NCBI GenBank assembly: GCA_016125375.1
Contig: WGLU01000002.1
Span: 186,001-250,000, forward strand
Reading direction: 5' to 3'
DNA: 64,000 nt
Source: Pseudomonadota bacterium
GTDB lineage: Bacteria; Pseudomonadota; Alphaproteobacteria; UBA1280; RI-95
In this document: piece by piece, positions 26,660 through 35,363 of the stretch
Position numbering within the stretch: position 1 is the first letter of the stretch
How the letters are laid out: every line of letters starts with the position of its first letter
Program-made: the position numbers and the translations under genes
Notes under the pieces: generated by a model
Database searches by the model: none
Told to the model about the DNA's origin: nothing
The model's input: only the letters and a program-made list of their open reading frames with translations

Positions 26660-27127
26660 CTACTCTGCGCTGCTGTAGATCAGGCTTTCCAGACGCGTCA
26701 GCAGCCCTTCCAGAGAGGAGGACAGCACCAAACCGGAGAAGGCACTCAGGTGTTCCAGCCCCAAAAATCCCGGCTCGGCACCGATAATCACTTTTTTACC
26801 CTGTCCGATGGCATAGCCAATCTCAACGCGGGAGGCCTGGTTTGCCAACCCTTCGCCCAGCCAGAACAGAGCGATGTCGGCAGCTTCGATTGCTTTACGT
26901 TCCCACAAAACCTGCTCAGCGTGTTCGACAGGTGTTGCTTCCGGGTCCGGAAAGGCATCACGCCGTGGGTTGATAAACGTCACATTCGCCCGTTCGAACT
27001 TGCGGAATACATCATGTCGCCAATCGCGGCCACGGCAGTTACCGCCCAGAAATACAGAAGGATGGGACACTTTGGTCTCCAGCGCTTCCATGCCGTCATT
27101 CGGGTTAACTAGTTTATAGGTCGTCAT
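26660..27127 (-). CDS. Nucleoside 2-deoxyribosyltransferase-like protein
   Basis: 155 residues. VFLGGNCRGRDWRHDVFRKFE...VTFINPRRDAF matches the start of the nucleoside 2-deoxyribosyltransferase-like fold (GG/GP-x-x-x-x-x-WR ... NPR), and EAADIALFWLGEG followed by SRVEIGYAIGQGKKVIIGAEP supplies the acidic residue region (VEIG, Glu). The family includes enzymes that swap or hydrolyse nucleoside bases and many domains tied to nucleotide signalling or phage defence. First gene of a two-gene run with the membrane protein at 26259. Confidence 0.72.
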   Translation of the reverse strand: MTTYKLVNPNDGMEALETKVSHPSVFLGGNCRGRDWRHDVFRKFERANVTFINPRRDAFPDPEATPVEHAEQVLWERKAIEAADIALFWLGEGLANQASRVEIGYAIGQGKKVIIGAEPGFLGLEHLSAFSGLVLSSSLEGLLTRLESLIYSSAE

Positions 27128-27205
27128 GCGTTCTTGTTCCCAGCATCACACATCATGTTGTGTTTATTGTTTTTAGTGTATGCCTGTTTGACGGCCATCG
27201 TCAAA

Positions 27206-28468
27206 TCAGGAGTAAAACGCGTACTGGTTTTTACCCTGTTTCTTGGCGACATACATCGCTTCGTCAGAAGAGTTCAGGATGGACTCACCGTCCGAACCGT
27301 CCTGCGGTGCAATCGCAATACCGATACTCACCCCCATTGTCACACGGGAGTCGCCCACCCAGTAGGGTTCGTTAATCTGCTCAAGAACCAGGTCAGCGCG
27401 CTGTTTGATGCTGTCACGGTCCACAAGGCCCGGGAACATCAGCACGAACTCGTCACCGCCCAGACGGCAAATCACATCGTCGTCACGCACACAGGCGCCG
27501 AGGCGCTTGGCAACGGTCTTCAGCACTTCGTCACCCACTTCGTGGCCATAGGTGTCGTTAATCGGCTTGAACCCGTCAAGGTCGAGGAACATGAGCGAAA
27601 CCTCTTTCTTGCCGCGATAGCCGCGCTTCATCACATCGTCGAGGGCCGAAACAAGGGCACGGCGGTTGGCCAGACCGGTCAACGGGTCGGTGTGGGCCTG
27701 CTGGTGCACTTCGTCTTTAGCGGAAGGCCCCTGAATCAGGGTATTAACTGCCTTGATGAGTTTGGCAATCTCCCCGCCACCGGTTACCGGAATCGGCGCA
27801 GGCTTTTCGCCTTTCTCAACAATTTCAACAGCTTTACGGATGCGTGCAATCGGTGCGGTTACGCCACGAGCCAGGAAAATTGCCAGCGCAGCAGATGCAA
27901 GCAGCGAGCCACCAGCAACCATAATCAGCAGTTGGCGAACGGCGGTGTATGTGACCAGCGCACCCGACTCCTCGCGCTGGATCAGCGCATTGTAGTCAGG
28001 GCGGCGGATACCTGCATCTTCAATCGGCAGGATAGGCACAACAACGCTCACGTAGGAGTTACCGAGCATATTGTAGATAAAGGGGTCGGTACGGCTTTCG
28101 AGTGTGGAGGCCATACCCGATACGTTTTCAGCCTGCATGTCGCTCAGGTTAGAGAACACAGGTGCACCGTTAGCCGGTGATGTAAACACAGTAACTTTGA
28201 AGGGAACTTCGCCAGCCTGCTCTTCTGCAATCGCGGCGACAAGACGTCGGTCCGGCGTGCCGTACAGGCCATCTTTTTGCATTTTAGTGCGGACTTTGAG
28301 GGCTACTTGGTTGCCATAGCTCTTACCCACGGCGGCCAGATCCACTTCCGCCTTGTGCAGTGCCAAATCTTTAACCTTAGTCTCCAAACCGCCGAACAGC
28401 AGCCCCATGGCAAGCGCATTCAATCCTAAAATCGTAGCAACGTAGCGCAGTGAAATACCGCTAAACAT
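27206..28468 (-). CDS. Membrane-bound diguanylate cyclase (HAMP-GGDEF)
   Basis: 420 residues. Two membrane helices (about 8-28 and 194-214) bracket a periplasmic sensor region; a HAMP-like linker follows (ARGVTAPIARIRKAVEIVEKG), then a complete GGDEF domain: DPLTGLANRRAL, FLDLDGFKPINDTYGHEVGDEVL, RLGGDEFV and GVSIGIA. The intact GGDEF signature predicts c-di-GMP synthesis. No RxxD product-inhibition site is obvious five residues before it. It appears monocistronic. Confidence 0.88.
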   Translation of the reverse strand: MFSGISLRYVATILGLNALAMGLLFGGLETKVKDLALHKAEVDLAAVGKSYGNQVALKVRTKMQKDGLYGTPDRRLVAAIAEEQAGEVPFKVTVFTSPANGAPVFSNLSDMQAENVSGMASTLESRTDPFIYNMLGNSYVSVVVPILPIEDAGIRRPDYNALIQREESGALVTYTAVRQLLIMVAGGSLLASAALAIFLARGVTAPIARIRKAVEIVEKGEKPAPIPVTGGGEIAKLIKAVNTLIQGPSAKDEVHQQAHTDPLTGLANRRALVSALDDVMKRGYRGKKEVSLMFLDLDGFKPINDTYGHEVGDEVLKTVAKRLGACVRDDDVICRLGGDEFVLMFPGLVDRDSIKQRADLVLEQINEPYWVGDSRVTMGVSIGIAIAPQDGSDGESILNSSDEAMYVAKKQGKNQYAFYS

Positions 28469-28707
28469 ATGACGGGGCCCCTCGTTTGTCTGTGTTCTTT
28501 TTTGTTCAGCTTCAAGGTCTCGGCAGTTTTACGTCAAATTCGCAACCTGCCGCACAAGCATAACTTATTTTGTGAACGGATAAAATAACCGTCAACCTTT
28601 CGCGTGTGCAAAACCGATTTTAATACCGTGGGGCTGGACCGCATGCAGGTTCTGGACTATCCTGCTTGGGCTTTAGCACGCTTAGCTTTTAGGGAGTTTT
28701 ATCAGGC

Positions 28708-29835
28708 ATGTCCGGCACACTTAAAAAAACACCGTTCCACGCCTTTCATACCGCCAAAGGTGCCAAAATGGCCCCCTTCGCCGGCTATGATATGCCCATC
28801 CAATACGCCGACGGCATACTGAAGGAACACGAATGGGTGCGTACCCGCGCCGGTTTGTTCGATGTATCCCACATGGGCCCATCGTTCCTTGAAGGTGCCG
28901 ACGCGGCCGCCAATCTGGCGCGCCTGACCCCATCCACGTTCGAGAAAGCCGCTATTGGCCGCGCCAAATATACCGTGCTCACCAACCCCGAGGGCGGCAT
29001 TATCGACGACCTGATCGTCACCAAACTGGCCGAGGATAAGTTCCTGCTGGTGCTCAACGCCGGCCGTAAGGATGTGGACGCCGCGTGGATTGCCAAAAAC
29101 ATCTCCGGCAAGGTTACCTTCACCCCGCCGGTGGAAGGCACACCACTGCTTGCCCTGCAAGGCCCCTACGCCGCTGCCGCGTTGGAAAAAGCCGTCCTGC
29201 AAAAACAATCTATGGACGACCTGCCCTACATGACGGGTGACTGGTACAGCCTGTTCGGCAAAAAATGCTTTATCACCCGCACCGGTTACACGGGCGAGGA
29301 TGGGTTCGAGATTATGCTCCCCGCCGGGGATGACGAACTGGCCATCCGCGTGTGGGACCTGTTGGTAAACCATCCGGACGTAAAGGCCATCGGCCTCGGC
29401 GCGCGGGACAGTCTGCGGCTGGAAATGGGTTACCCCCTCTACGGCCACGATCTGGACGAAACCACCTCCCCGGTCGAAGCCGACATCAAATGGATTATCT
29501 CTAAAAAGAACGACGGTTTTTTCGGCGCTCCACGGGTACAGAAAGAACTGAACGGCGGTGCCGCGCGCATCCGCGTCGGCATTCAGATTACCGACAAGGG
29601 CATCGCCCGCGAAGGCTGCACCCTGCACACCCGCACAGGTGAAGAAATCGGCGTGCTCACCAGCGGCGGTTTTTCGCCCACGCTCAAGCAGGCTATCGGG
29701 CAGGGCTACATCCGCCCCGAATACGCCAAAGACGGTACCGAAATCCGCGTGGACATCCGCGGTAAGAAAGTGGCCGCCAAGGTACATGGCCTGAGCTTTG
29801 TCAGCCCCAAAACCAACAGCAAGCCCTCTGCATAA
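28708..29835 (+). CDS. gcvT: Glycine cleavage system T protein (aminomethyltransferase)
   Basis: 375 residues. Transfers the methylene group from H-protein-bound aminomethyl-lipoate to tetrahydrofolate, releasing ammonia. Recognisable: TPFHAFHTAKGAKMAPFAGYDMPIQY at the N-terminus, GLFDVSHMG, ALQGPYAAAALE, TRTGYTGEDGFEI and GARDSLRLEMGYPLYGHDLDE; folate-binding Asp and C-terminal SGGFSPTLKQAIG are present. It opens the rightward gcv operon. I find no glycine riboswitch in the 238 bases upstream. Confidence 0.94.
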   Translation: MSGTLKKTPFHAFHTAKGAKMAPFAGYDMPIQYADGILKEHEWVRTRAGLFDVSHMGPSFLEGADAAANLARLTPSTFEKAAIGRAKYTVLTNPEGGIIDDLIVTKLAEDKFLLVLNAGRKDVDAAWIAKNISGKVTFTPPVEGTPLLALQGPYAAAALEKAVLQKQSMDDLPYMTGDWYSLFGKKCFITRTGYTGEDGFEIMLPAGDDELAIRVWDLLVNHPDVKAIGLGARDSLRLEMGYPLYGHDLDETTSPVEADIKWIISKKNDGFFGAPRVQKELNGGAARIRVGIQITDKGIAREGCTLHTRTGEEIGVLTSGGFSPTLKQAIGQGYIRPEYAKDGTEIRVDIRGKKVAAKVHGLSFVSPKTNSKPSA

Positions 29836-29845
29836 GGACGCGCAC

Positions 29846-30742
29846 ATGCCGCAAACCTTCGCCTTCGTCAACGGCCGCCAGATACCCGAGCAGGATGTAC
29901 GCATCGGGCTGGATGACTTTGGCTTCATCCGCGGCAATACGGTGTTCGAGCTGGCTCGGGTTTACGGCGAGCACCCCTTTGAACTGACTGCCCACCTCGA
30001 CCGGCTGGAGGCCTCGCTGCGCCTCTGCCATATTCCGCAACGCTTTACCCGGCAGGAGCTGAAAGCGCAAATCAGCGCCCTTATCCGCACCCACAAGTTT
30101 GCAGACAGTGTGATCAAGATTTACGTTACGCAGGGTGCTACCAAAGCCACAGGGTACAGTCTGGGGATTACGGCAACCTCCTGCGATCCGCAACTGATTG
30201 TGCTCAACCAGCCGTTTACGCCTTTTAGCGCCGACTACCCCTATCACGAGCGCTATTACAAGGAAGGCCTCAAGCTCGCATCCCTGCACGCCGAACGCCC
30301 GCTGGCTGCCGCCAAAACCACCAGCTATATTCAGGCTACGGCAGCAAGCTCCGAGCATCTGGCCGACGGGATGGACGATATCCTCTACATCAACAGCCAC
30401 GGCTGCGTGACCGAAAGCTCCCGCAGCAACATCTTTTTCACCCGAGGGGCGCACATCATCACCCCCGCCCACGGCATGCTGGACGGTATCACCCGCCGCG
30501 TGGTGCTGGATATTTTGACCGAGCTGAACATCCCGGCCGAGGTACGCGACGTACCCCTGACCGAGTTGCCCAAAATGGACGGCGGTTTCACCACCGCGTC
30601 GACCACCGAAATTGTGCCTGTGCAAAGCGTGGACACCATACGCTGGCAGGCGGACAATGCGCTCATCCAGCGCATCCGTACCGCTTTTGCCGCGCGTGTT
30701 GCAGCCTGCCGCGGTGCCGGTACATCGTTGAAAACCGCCTAA
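29846..30742 (+). CDS. Class IV PLP aminotransferase (branched-chain or D-amino-acid type)
   Basis: 298 residues; start at 29846 after AAGGACG. Fold-type IV features: FVNGRQIPEQDVRIGLDDFGFIRGNTVFEL, HLDRLEASLRL, the PLP lysine in AAKTTSYIQ, and VTESSRSNIFF with the cofactor-binding Glu. This class holds IlvE, D-alanine aminotransferase and 4-amino-4-deoxychorismate lyase (PabC); motif details do not settle the choice. It sits between gcvT and gcvH with gaps of 10 and 21 bases, so it is part of the glycine cleavage operon, which hints at a role in supplying or draining glycine, serine or folate precursors. Confidence 0.8.
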   Translation: MPQTFAFVNGRQIPEQDVRIGLDDFGFIRGNTVFELARVYGEHPFELTAHLDRLEASLRLCHIPQRFTRQELKAQISALIRTHKFADSVIKIYVTQGATKATGYSLGITATSCDPQLIVLNQPFTPFSADYPYHERYYKEGLKLASLHAERPLAAAKTTSYIQATAASSEHLADGMDDILYINSHGCVTESSRSNIFFTRGAHIITPAHGMLDGITRRVVLDILTELNIPAEVRDVPLTELPKMDGGFTTASTTEIVPVQSVDTIRWQADNALIQRIRTAFAARVAACRGAGTSLKTA

Positions 30743-30763
30743 CCTCTAAGGAGACCTGTAAAA

Positions 30764-31159
30764 ATGGCCAACATCCCCGCTCACCTGCGCTACACCAAAG
30801 ACCACGAGTGGATTGAACTGCAAAGCGACGGTACCGCCGTTGTGGGCATTACCGAATACGCACAGGAAGCGCTGGGCGACCTGGTTTTCATCGAACTGCC
30901 AAAAACAGGCGCCGGCCTTTCGGTCGGTGACGAGTTCGCGGTTGTGGAATCCGTTAAAGCCGCGAGCGAGGTTTACGCCCCCATCAGCGGCAAGGTGACC
31001 GAGGTGAACGAAGACCTGTCCGACAATCCTGCCGCCATTAACGAGTCCCCCTACGACGACGGCTGGATGATTAAAATGACCGTTGCCGACAAGAAGGAAA
31101 TCGAAACCGGCACCATGTCCGCCGACGAGTACGCCGGCTATCTGGACAAACTGAACTAA
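30764..31159 (+). CDS. gcvH: Glycine cleavage system H protein
   Basis: 131 residues. Lipoylated shuttle between P, T and L proteins. The lipoyl-lysine is Lys65 in VESVKAASEVYAP, within the usual ..GDLVFIELPK.G... hammerhead domain; YTKDHEWIEL opens the protein. AAGGAGA precedes the start. Confidence 0.95.
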   Translation: MANIPAHLRYTKDHEWIELQSDGTAVVGITEYAQEALGDLVFIELPKTGAGLSVGDEFAVVESVKAASEVYAPISGKVTEVNEDLSDNPAAINESPYDDGWMIKMTVADKKEIETGTMSADEYAGYLDKLN

Positions 31160-31212
31160 GCAACCGATACCCAAGCAACCGTAACCTGAAAAGTCCGGAT
31201 AGGAGCCGCCCG

Positions 31213-32490
31213 ATGCGTTACCTGCCCCAAACCGCCGCCGACCGTGCCGCCATGCTGGCCGACATCGGCGTAAAAACCGCGGATGATTTGTATAAAGACG
31301 TGCCTGCAGGCATGCTGCTCACCAAGCCCGTCAACCTGCCCTCCCATCAGGGCGAGTATACGGTGGAGCGCACCATCAGCGCGCTGGCGGCGCAGAACCT
31401 TCACGCCGACGGTGCCCCGTTCTTTTTAGGTGCCGGTTGCTACAACCACCATATTCCGTCCACGGTGGATTACATCATCCAGCGTTCGGAGTTCCTGACC
31501 GCCTACACCCCCTACCAGCCGGAAATCGCCCAAGGTACGCTGATGTACCTGTTCGAGTTCCAGAGCTACATCTGCAACCTGACGGGCATGGACGTAGCCA
31601 ACGCGTCGATGTACGACGGGGCCACCTCGGTTGCCGAAGCGGTACTGATGGCCAAACGCGTGACCAAGCGGGACAATGTCACCGTGGTGGACGGTCTGCA
31701 TCCACAGTATCTGGACGTGCTCAAAGCATATCTGACCCATAGCGAGGGCACCATCACGATTGGCGATAAAGCCGACGACACCACCGCCTGCGTGGTTGTG
31801 CAAACCCCTAACTTCTATGGCGAAGTTGTTGACCTCAAGCCCCTGCGCGCCCTGTGCGACAAAACCGGCGCCCTGCTGGTTGTGGCTATCAACGAAATCG
31901 TCAGCCTCGGCATGCTGCCTGCACCGAAGGAAGCGGATATCGTCGCCGGCGAGGCCCAGAGCATCGGCGTACCAATGAGCTTCGGCGGTCCGCACCTCGG
32001 CTTTTTTGCCTGCAAGGAAGGCTACATCCGCCAGATGCCCGGTCGCCTGTGCGGCGAAACGCTGGACGCCGATGGCAAGCGCGGTTACGTGCTGACACTC
32101 AGCACCCGCGAGCAGCATATCCGCCGCGAAAAAGCCACCTCCAATATCTGCACCAATCAGGGCTTGTGTGCACTGGCCTTTACCGTGCACCTGAGCCTGC
32201 TGGGCGAGGAAGGATTCAAACAGCTTGCCCGCCTCAACCATGAGGCTGCGTGCGACCTGGCTGATGCGCTGGCCAAGGTGCCCGGCGTGAAGGTACTCAA
32301 TAAGACCTTCTTTAACGAGTTTACGGTCGAACTGCCGAAGAACAGCGCCGACGTGGTCGAGGCGCTAGCCGACATCGGCATCATCGGCGGCCTTGCGCTG
32401 GACGGCAACAAACTGCTGGTCACCGCGACCGAACTCACCACGCCCGAGCATATTGCGGCCTTTACGGCCGCGCTGAAAGAGGTGCTGTAA
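31213..32490 (+). CDS. gcvPA: Glycine dehydrogenase (decarboxylating) subunit 1
   Basis: 425 residues, the N-terminal half of a split P protein. With GcvPB it decarboxylates glycine using PLP and passes the aminomethyl group to GcvH. Typical segments: MRYLPQTAADRAAMLADIG, FLGAGCYNHHIPSTVDYI, TPYQPEIAQGTLMYLFEFQ, SFGGPHLGFFACK and MPGRLCGET. Its stop is one base from the gcvPB start. Confidence 0.95.
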   Translation: MRYLPQTAADRAAMLADIGVKTADDLYKDVPAGMLLTKPVNLPSHQGEYTVERTISALAAQNLHADGAPFFLGAGCYNHHIPSTVDYIIQRSEFLTAYTPYQPEIAQGTLMYLFEFQSYICNLTGMDVANASMYDGATSVAEAVLMAKRVTKRDNVTVVDGLHPQYLDVLKAYLTHSEGTITIGDKADDTTACVVVQTPNFYGEVVDLKPLRALCDKTGALLVVAINEIVSLGMLPAPKEADIVAGEAQSIGVPMSFGGPHLGFFACKEGYIRQMPGRLCGETLDADGKRGYVLTLSTREQHIRREKATSNICTNQGLCALAFTVHLSLLGEEGFKQLARLNHEAACDLADALAKVPGVKVLNKTFFNEFTVELPKNSADVVEALADIGIIGGLALDGNKLLVTATELTTPEHIAAFTAALKEVL

Positions 32491-32491
32491 C

Positions 32492-34015
32492 ATGGAAAGC
32501 GCGAAAGTACATCACATGACCCCAGAGCAACCTGCCTTCATGGCCAAAGTGCCCAACAACAAAGCCCTGATGCTGGACGAAAAACTGCTGTTCGAGCAAT
32601 CCACCAAAGGCCGCATGGGCGTTGACCTGCCTGCCCTCAAAGGGACAAAAAGCCGCACCGGCCTTGCCGAACGTGCCAAAGTCGGCCTGCCGGAGGTGAG
32701 CGAGCCGCAGGTTGTGCGCCACTTTGTTCGCCTATCGCAAAAGAATTACAGCATAGACGGCGGCCTGTTCCCGCTGGGCTCGTGCACCATGAAGCACAAC
32801 CCACGCCTGAACGAGAAAATGGCCCGCCTGCCCGGCTTTGCCCGCATCCACCCCATGCAGCCGGACAGCACCGTCCAAGGCGCGCTGGCGCTGATGCACG
32901 ACCTGAGCCACTGGCTGACCACCCTGACCGGCCTGCCCGGCATTACGCTGACACCCGCCGCGGGCACCCACGGCGAGCTGACCGGCATGATGGTCATCCG
33001 CAAGGCGCACGAGGCTGCCGGCAAGCCCCGCAAAATCGTGCTGGTACCCGACAGTGCCCACGGCACCAACCCGGCCACGGCCGTGACTTGCGGGTACACC
33101 ACCTATCCCATCCCCACCAACGAAAAAGGCCATGTGGACATGGCCGCCTTCACCAAAGCGGTGGATGAACTGGGCGAAGATATTGCCGCTTTTATGCTGA
33201 CCAACCCCAGCACCTGCGGCCTGTTCGAGCCGGACATCAAGAACATTGCCGATAAGCTCCACAGCATCGGTGCGTGGTTCTACTGCGACGGTGCCAACTT
33301 CAACGCCATCGTGGGCAAAGTCCGCCCCGGCGATTTGGGCGTGGACGTGATGCAGTTCAACCTGCACAAAACCTTCTCCACCCCGCATGGCGGTGGCGGC
33401 CCGGGCTGCGGCCCTGTGGTGGTGAGCCAAAAACTCATCCCCTACCTGCCCGTCCCGCGGGTCGAGAAAAAGGGTAATACGTACAGCGTTGTGACCAAAG
33501 ATGCCACCTCCATTGGTCGCATCAAGGGCTTTAACGGCCAGTTCGGCATGATGGTGCGCGCGCTGACCTACATGCTGTCCCACGGTGCCGACGGCCTGCA
33601 AAAAGTGGCCGAAGACGCGGTAATTAACGCCAACTACATTCTGGCGCACCTGAAGGACACCTACCATGTGCCCTTCAAGAGCACCTGCATGCACGAGTGC
33701 CTGCTGACCGACAAGCGCCAGAAGGAAACCGGCGTGACCACGATGGATATTGCCAAGTCGCTCATCGAGCATGGCTACCACCCGATGACGGTGTACTTCC
33801 CCCTCGTGGTACAGGGCGCGATGCTGATTGAACCCACCGAGACCGAAACCAAGGAAACGCTGGACGAGTTCATCGCCACCATGAAGAAAATCGCCTGGGA
33901 CGCCGCCAATGGCAATGCAGACGCCCTGCACGCCAACCCGGTCAGCGCTCCGGCGCGTCGGCTGGACGAAGTGCGCGCCGCCCGCCAGCCTGTGCTGCGC
34001 TGGCAAACGGCCTGA
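32492..34015 (+). CDS. gcvPB: Glycine dehydrogenase (decarboxylating) subunit 2
   Basis: 507 residues, the PLP-binding half of P protein. The Schiff-base lysine is Lys293 in FNLHKTFSTPHGGGGPG; SLGSCTMKHN-type segment reads PLGSCTMKHNPRLNEK, and ATLTPAAG-type TPAAGTHGELTGM is present. It closes the gcv operon, followed by a terminator. Confidence 0.95.
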   Translation: MESAKVHHMTPEQPAFMAKVPNNKALMLDEKLLFEQSTKGRMGVDLPALKGTKSRTGLAERAKVGLPEVSEPQVVRHFVRLSQKNYSIDGGLFPLGSCTMKHNPRLNEKMARLPGFARIHPMQPDSTVQGALALMHDLSHWLTTLTGLPGITLTPAAGTHGELTGMMVIRKAHEAAGKPRKIVLVPDSAHGTNPATAVTCGYTTYPIPTNEKGHVDMAAFTKAVDELGEDIAAFMLTNPSTCGLFEPDIKNIADKLHSIGAWFYCDGANFNAIVGKVRPGDLGVDVMQFNLHKTFSTPHGGGGPGCGPVVVSQKLIPYLPVPRVEKKGNTYSVVTKDATSIGRIKGFNGQFGMMVRALTYMLSHGADGLQKVAEDAVINANYILAHLKDTYHVPFKSTCMHECLLTDKRQKETGVTTMDIAKSLIEHGYHPMTVYFPLVVQGAMLIEPTETETKETLDEFIATMKKIAWDAANGNADALHANPVSAPARRLDEVRAARQPVLRWQTA

Positions 34016-34042
34016 TTGTTCCTCACCTAAGCCAATAAAGAC

Positions 34043-34071
34043 GGGCCCGGTACATTGCCGGGCCCTTTTTA
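34043..34071 (+). terminator. Rho-independent terminator of the gcv operon
   Basis: An 8-bp stem (GGGCCCGG with CCGGGCCC) and five T, 28 bases after the gcvPB stop. Confidence 0.85.
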
Positions 34072-34102
34072 TGGGATGGTTTCTTATTTTCTGAAACGTT
34101 TC

Positions 34103-34717
34103 TTATTCTTTTAACGCTTTACGGGCAGCCGTCCGTCGTTGACGCTCTACATAGGCTGCGCGGGCGGCAGACATGCGCCCCAGCCAGTGGAGAATCCGGT
34201 CAGCGCCTTCATAACTGAGTCCACTGCTGATGACCGACAGACCTGCCGCACGATCATTCCAGAGCGACAGGACATTAAAGGCCTCATCTGCACTTCTGGC
34301 CTCAAGCATGACGTAGCCACGGGCACTGTCGTTATTCACTTTCAATCGGGAAACCAGCACCATTGATGAGTACTCATTCGCTGATAGCAGTCCGGTTTCC
34401 ACCCACAGGCGGCCCAGTGTATCCAGTTGCGTCCATGTCATGTTGCGCACGTCATAACGCTCGGCCAATTGGTCGATCATCAGGTTCCAGTCCGCACCTA
34501 GAAAGTTGTAGCGCGTGTTGGGTCTGAATGTTGCGGTTTCCCATATGAGTTTGCGTTCAGCGTCCTCATCCAGATCGCTGTAAAGTTGGTGGTAGGCGCC
34601 TGCGCTGCGGATAGTGAGCGGCAGTCCGGCCTTGCTTTTCTTTTTATTCGCTGGGTTCAGCTTTTCGGTATCCTGCAGAAGCGATCGCGCCGTTTTCATG
34701 GAATAGACAATTGCCAT
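34103..34717 (-). CDS. Hypothetical protein
   Basis: 204 residues; start at 34717 behind AAGGAG at ideal spacing, so the longer frame to 34753 is rejected. Soluble, mixed charge, no Cys. Segments such as WTQLDTLGRLWVETGLLSANEYSSMVLVSRLKVNNDSARGYVMLEARSADEAFNVLSLW look like a folded alpha/beta domain, and the last 30 residues are very basic (RAAYVERQRRTAARKALKE). No family recognised. It is preceded by an AT-rich, hairpin-bearing region of 387 bases. Confidence 0.6.
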   Translation of the reverse strand: MAIVYSMKTARSLLQDTEKLNPANKKKSKAGLPLTIRSAGAYHQLYSDLDEDAERKLIWETATFRPNTRYNFLGADWNLMIDQLAERYDVRNMTWTQLDTLGRLWVETGLLSANEYSSMVLVSRLKVNNDSARGYVMLEARSADEAFNVLSLWNDRAAGLSVISSGLSYEGADRILHWLGRMSAARAAYVERQRRTAARKALKE

Positions 34718-34836
34718 GAGGCGGTCTCCTTCTCGGTTGTAGATGTTTCTCATCTACCGGAGTAAGTGCAAGCGATAGGCCAAAGCATAAAATGTCAACA
34801 AAATAATAAATAAAATCAATATATTAGGAAAACTTT

Positions 34837-34863
34837 GCCGCTAGGCAATTTTTGCCTAGCGGC
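34837..34863. repeat. Perfect 12-bp inverted repeat
   Basis: GCCGCTAGGCAA, 3 bases, then its exact complement. No long T-run follows on either strand, so a classical terminator is doubtful; it lies 120 bases upstream of the leftward gene at 34717. Confidence 0.75.
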
Positions 34864-34943
34864 CAAAAGCTATGGATGGGGAAATAAACACCCCCTCGAA
34901 AATGGGGCGTAGGTATTTGGGATGGATGGTTTGTTTTGTGAAA

Positions 34944-34986
34944 GGACGAGCGACGCAGTGTACTAGACGTACATGAGGAGCGAGGC
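34944..34986. repeat. Degenerate inverted repeat, possible interspersed element
   Basis: Contains TGTAC-TAGAC-GTACA with imperfect outer arms of GAGCGACGC on the left and GAGGAGCGAGGCG on the right. It occurs once in this window; repeat status elsewhere is a guess. Confidence 0.35.
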
Positions 34987-35042
34987 GTGCACACAAAATA
35001 AAGCAGGCGCCCAAAGAACAAGCTCCCAGCCCCAAACAAGAT

Positions 35043-35069
35043 GGCCGCCACTTAGGGGGAGTGGCGGCC
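35043..35069 (-). terminator. Hairpin downstream of the 58-residue peptide gene
   Basis: A perfect 10-bp stem (GGCCGCCACT and its complement, 7-base loop) lies 36 bases past the stop at 35105. On the - strand it is followed by ATCTTGTTTG, a weak T-run, so termination is plausible but not certain. Confidence 0.5.
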
Positions 35070-35104
35070 GGTGGGACGGTTGTTGGGGATGGATAGGTGT
35101 TAAC

Positions 35105-35281
35105 TTAACGCTCCACGATAAAGTAGTCATAAAAGGCCGTTGGCATCGCAATCTGAACTGGGAAACCGGCGGGGAACATATCGTTCTCCTTATCCGTTTC
35201 GACCGTCGAGTCGGCATCGATAATCTCAAAGATATCGCACTTCTCGCCAGCCGTCACATTCATCAGCGATCGGTTTTTCAT
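35105..35281 (-). CDS. 58-residue peptide, paralogue of the 35402-35614 product
   Basis: Starts at ATG 35281 with AAGGA upstream and ends in TAA at 35105. The sequence is acidic; its segment CDIFEIIDAD matches PDLFDVRVAD in the neighbour, and its end MPTAFYDYFIVER matches MPPTFNDYFVVETA. The conserved blocks at both ends with a variable centre show that both frames are real genes from a duplication. No membrane segment, one Cys. The size and conserved tail recall precursor peptides or small regulatory proteins, but no modification enzyme is nearby. A sigma-54-like site lies 41 bases upstream. Confidence 0.6.
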   Translation of the reverse strand: MKNRSLMNVTAGEKCDIFEIIDADSTVETDKENDMFPAGFPVQIAMPTAFYDYFIVER

Positions 35282-35321
35282 GTCACTTTATCCTTTCGCA
35301 TTTCATCAACGCCAAAGGTAC

Positions 35322-35337
35322 TGCATGGCCCGTGCCA
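35322..35337 (-). promoter_or_regulatory. Candidate sigma-54 promoter for the 58-residue peptide gene
   Basis: On the - strand TGGCACGGGCCATGCA fits the -24/-12 consensus TGGCACG-N4-TTGCW with one mismatch; GG and GC are 10 bases apart as required. The start codon follows 41 bases later. Confidence 0.45.
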
Positions 35338-35363
35338 ACTTTTATAACCAATTGATATAAAAT

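Larger units (their letters stand above)
34718..35104. other. Hairpin-rich intergenic region, 387 bases
   Basis: No convincing gene. From left to right it holds an AT-rich stretch (34790-34835), a perfect 12-bp hairpin (34837-34863), a C-rich/G-rich segment (34882-34906), a degenerate inverted repeat around TGTAC-TAGAC-GTACA (34958-34972) flanked by GAGCGACGC and GAGGAGCGAGGCG, and a perfect 10-bp hairpin (35043-35069). Short open frames here look like chance. The central part has the look of an interspersed non-coding repeat. Confidence 0.5.

Noticed and set aside
28469..28707. Possible glycine riboswitch upstream of gcvT
   Set aside because: No paired aptamer cores or conserved GGAGAG / CACCGAAGG-type segments could be found.
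34824..35229. Two short leftward open frames of 75 and 88 codons across the hairpin region
   Set aside because: They overlap each other, the hairpins and the real 58-residue gene, lack ribosome-binding sites and have no coding character.
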